Shown: one piece after another, positions 5,737 through 6,303 of the stretch
How the letters are laid out: each line of letters starts with the position of its first letter
How positions within the stretch are numbered: the stretch's first letter is position 1
From: Oscillospiraceae bacterium
GTDB taxonomy: Bacteria; Bacillota_A; Clostridia; Saccharofermentanales; Saccharofermentanaceae
Assembly (NCBI GenBank): GCA_902803365.1
Contig: CADCPU010000467.1
Location: forward strand, 1 to 6,303
Direction of reading: 5' to 3'
Length of the DNA: 6,303 nucleotides
Translations under genes and position numbers: made by a program
The notes under the pieces: model-generated
Told to the model about the DNA's origin: nothing
What the model saw: the letters and a program-made list of their open reading frames with translations, nothing else
Databases searched by the model: none

Positions 5737-6303
5737 TCAGTGCTTTGCCATTACTTCCGTGACAAGCTTCTCCGTATCTTCCGCAGACATCGGACGGCCC
5801 CAGATAAAGCCCTGGATATAGTCACAACCGATGCTCCTAAGTGTCTCGAGCTGCTCATTTTCCTCAACACCTTCAGAGATAACATCAAATCCCATGACGT
5901 GTCCGATGGAGATTATGGCCGCTACATACTGCATCGAAGAATCACTCGTATTCATCTTATCGATAAAGGATTTGTCGATCTTCAGGAGATTTGCCGGGAA
6001 CCTGTTCAGATAGCTGAGCGACGAATAACCGGTACCAAAGTCATCAATAGCGATCTGGATACCCATATTCTTCAACTCATCAATACAATGGAGTGCCTTG
6101 TCGACCGAATCGATCATGATGGACTCGGTGATCTCGATCTCGAGCTTGCCTGCAGGAATGCCGCTTACATCCAGAAGATCCCTGATCTCATCTATAAAAT
6201 CACTCTTCATCAGGTGTCTAACGGAAGCATTGACGCTCAAGGTCAGGTCTGCACCTGTCTTCCTGAGCATATCGCCAAAGAAGATCGCAGCCTTCCTGAA
6301 TAC
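5737..6303 (-). CDS. EAL-domain cyclic-di-GMP phosphodiesterase, C-terminal part (5' end outside window)
   Basis: The frame is open through base 6303, so the 189 codons seen are only the C-terminal part; the in-frame ATG at 6270 is internal. EAL phosphodiesterases cleave cyclic-di-GMP to pGpG. The signatures present are S-V-N-A-S, E-I-T-E-S, D-D-F-G-T-G-Y-S-S-L, L-K-I-D-K, S-E-G-V-E and Q-G-F-x-x-G-R-P. Together they cover the Asn, Glu, Asp-Asp, Lys, Glu and Gln positions needed for metal binding and catalysis, so the enzyme is probably active. The E-A-L (or E-x-L) motif itself and any GGDEF, PAS or membrane part lie beyond the edge. The SVNxS motif is followed by V-R-H-L, where many EAL proteins have a Gln; this is minor variation. 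The protein ends 20-odd residues after the Q-G-F motif, as is usual. No clear terminator follows in the 100-base gap. Confidence 0.92.
   Translation of the reverse strand, partial: VFRKAAIFFGDMLRKTGADLTLSVNASVRHLMKSDFIDEIRDLLDVSGIPAGKLEIEITESIMIDSVDKALHCIDELKNMGIQIAIDDFGTGYSSLSYLNRFPANLLKIDKSFIDKMNTSDSSMQYVAAIISIGHVMGFDVISEGVEENEQLETLRSIGCDYIQGFIWGRPMSAEDTEKLVTEVMAKH

Overview
The window looks like chromosomal DNA from a low-to-mid-GC Gram-positive bacterium, most likely class Clostridia (a gut or rumen Lachnospiraceae or Oscillospiraceae relative). The signs are strong AAGGAGG-type ribosome binding sites, TATAAT-type promoters, a secreted protein combining a GLUG-like beta-helix with DUF4214 modules, and a diguanylate-signalling EAL protein. 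The class is inferred from style and gene content; no marker gene is present. Every gene I accept lies on the minus strand, so transcription runs from high to low coordinates. No RNA gene, mobile element or CRISPR array was seen, and no gene-free gap reaches 300 bases.

Right edge (5737-6303): the C-terminal part of an EAL-domain cyclic-di-GMP phosphodiesterase, cut by the window end. A 100-base gap follows, containing a textbook MerR-type promoter with a 19-base spacer and a central inverted repeat.

Middle (2214-5636): a likely five-gene operon. In order of transcription it encodes a MerR-family regulator with a GyrI/BmrR-like ligand-binding domain, a cytoplasmic serine beta-lactamase-like hydrolase, a BltD/PaiA-like GNAT acetyltransferase, a DUF4304 protein and a second GNAT acetyltransferase. 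Gaps are 30, 32, -4 and 11 bases and I see no terminator inside. The layout suggests a small-molecule-inducible detoxification or modification cassette: the regulator senses a ligand and activates its own promoter, while the hydrolase and two acetyltransferases would chemically modify compounds. The nearest known parallel is the Bacillus bltR/blt/bltD locus, but no efflux pump is present here. The substrate is unknown. The first GNAT gene has no Shine-Dalgarno sequence, and a possible promoter would place its transcript start at or next to the ATG.

Left (144-2051): a separately promoted secreted surface protein with a signal peptide, a beta-helix with a ladder of cysteines, a Pro/Thr linker and two tandem DUF4214 modules. 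A strong intrinsic terminator follows it, and immediately after that comes the promoter, ribosome binding site and first nine codons of another gene that leaves the window at base 1.
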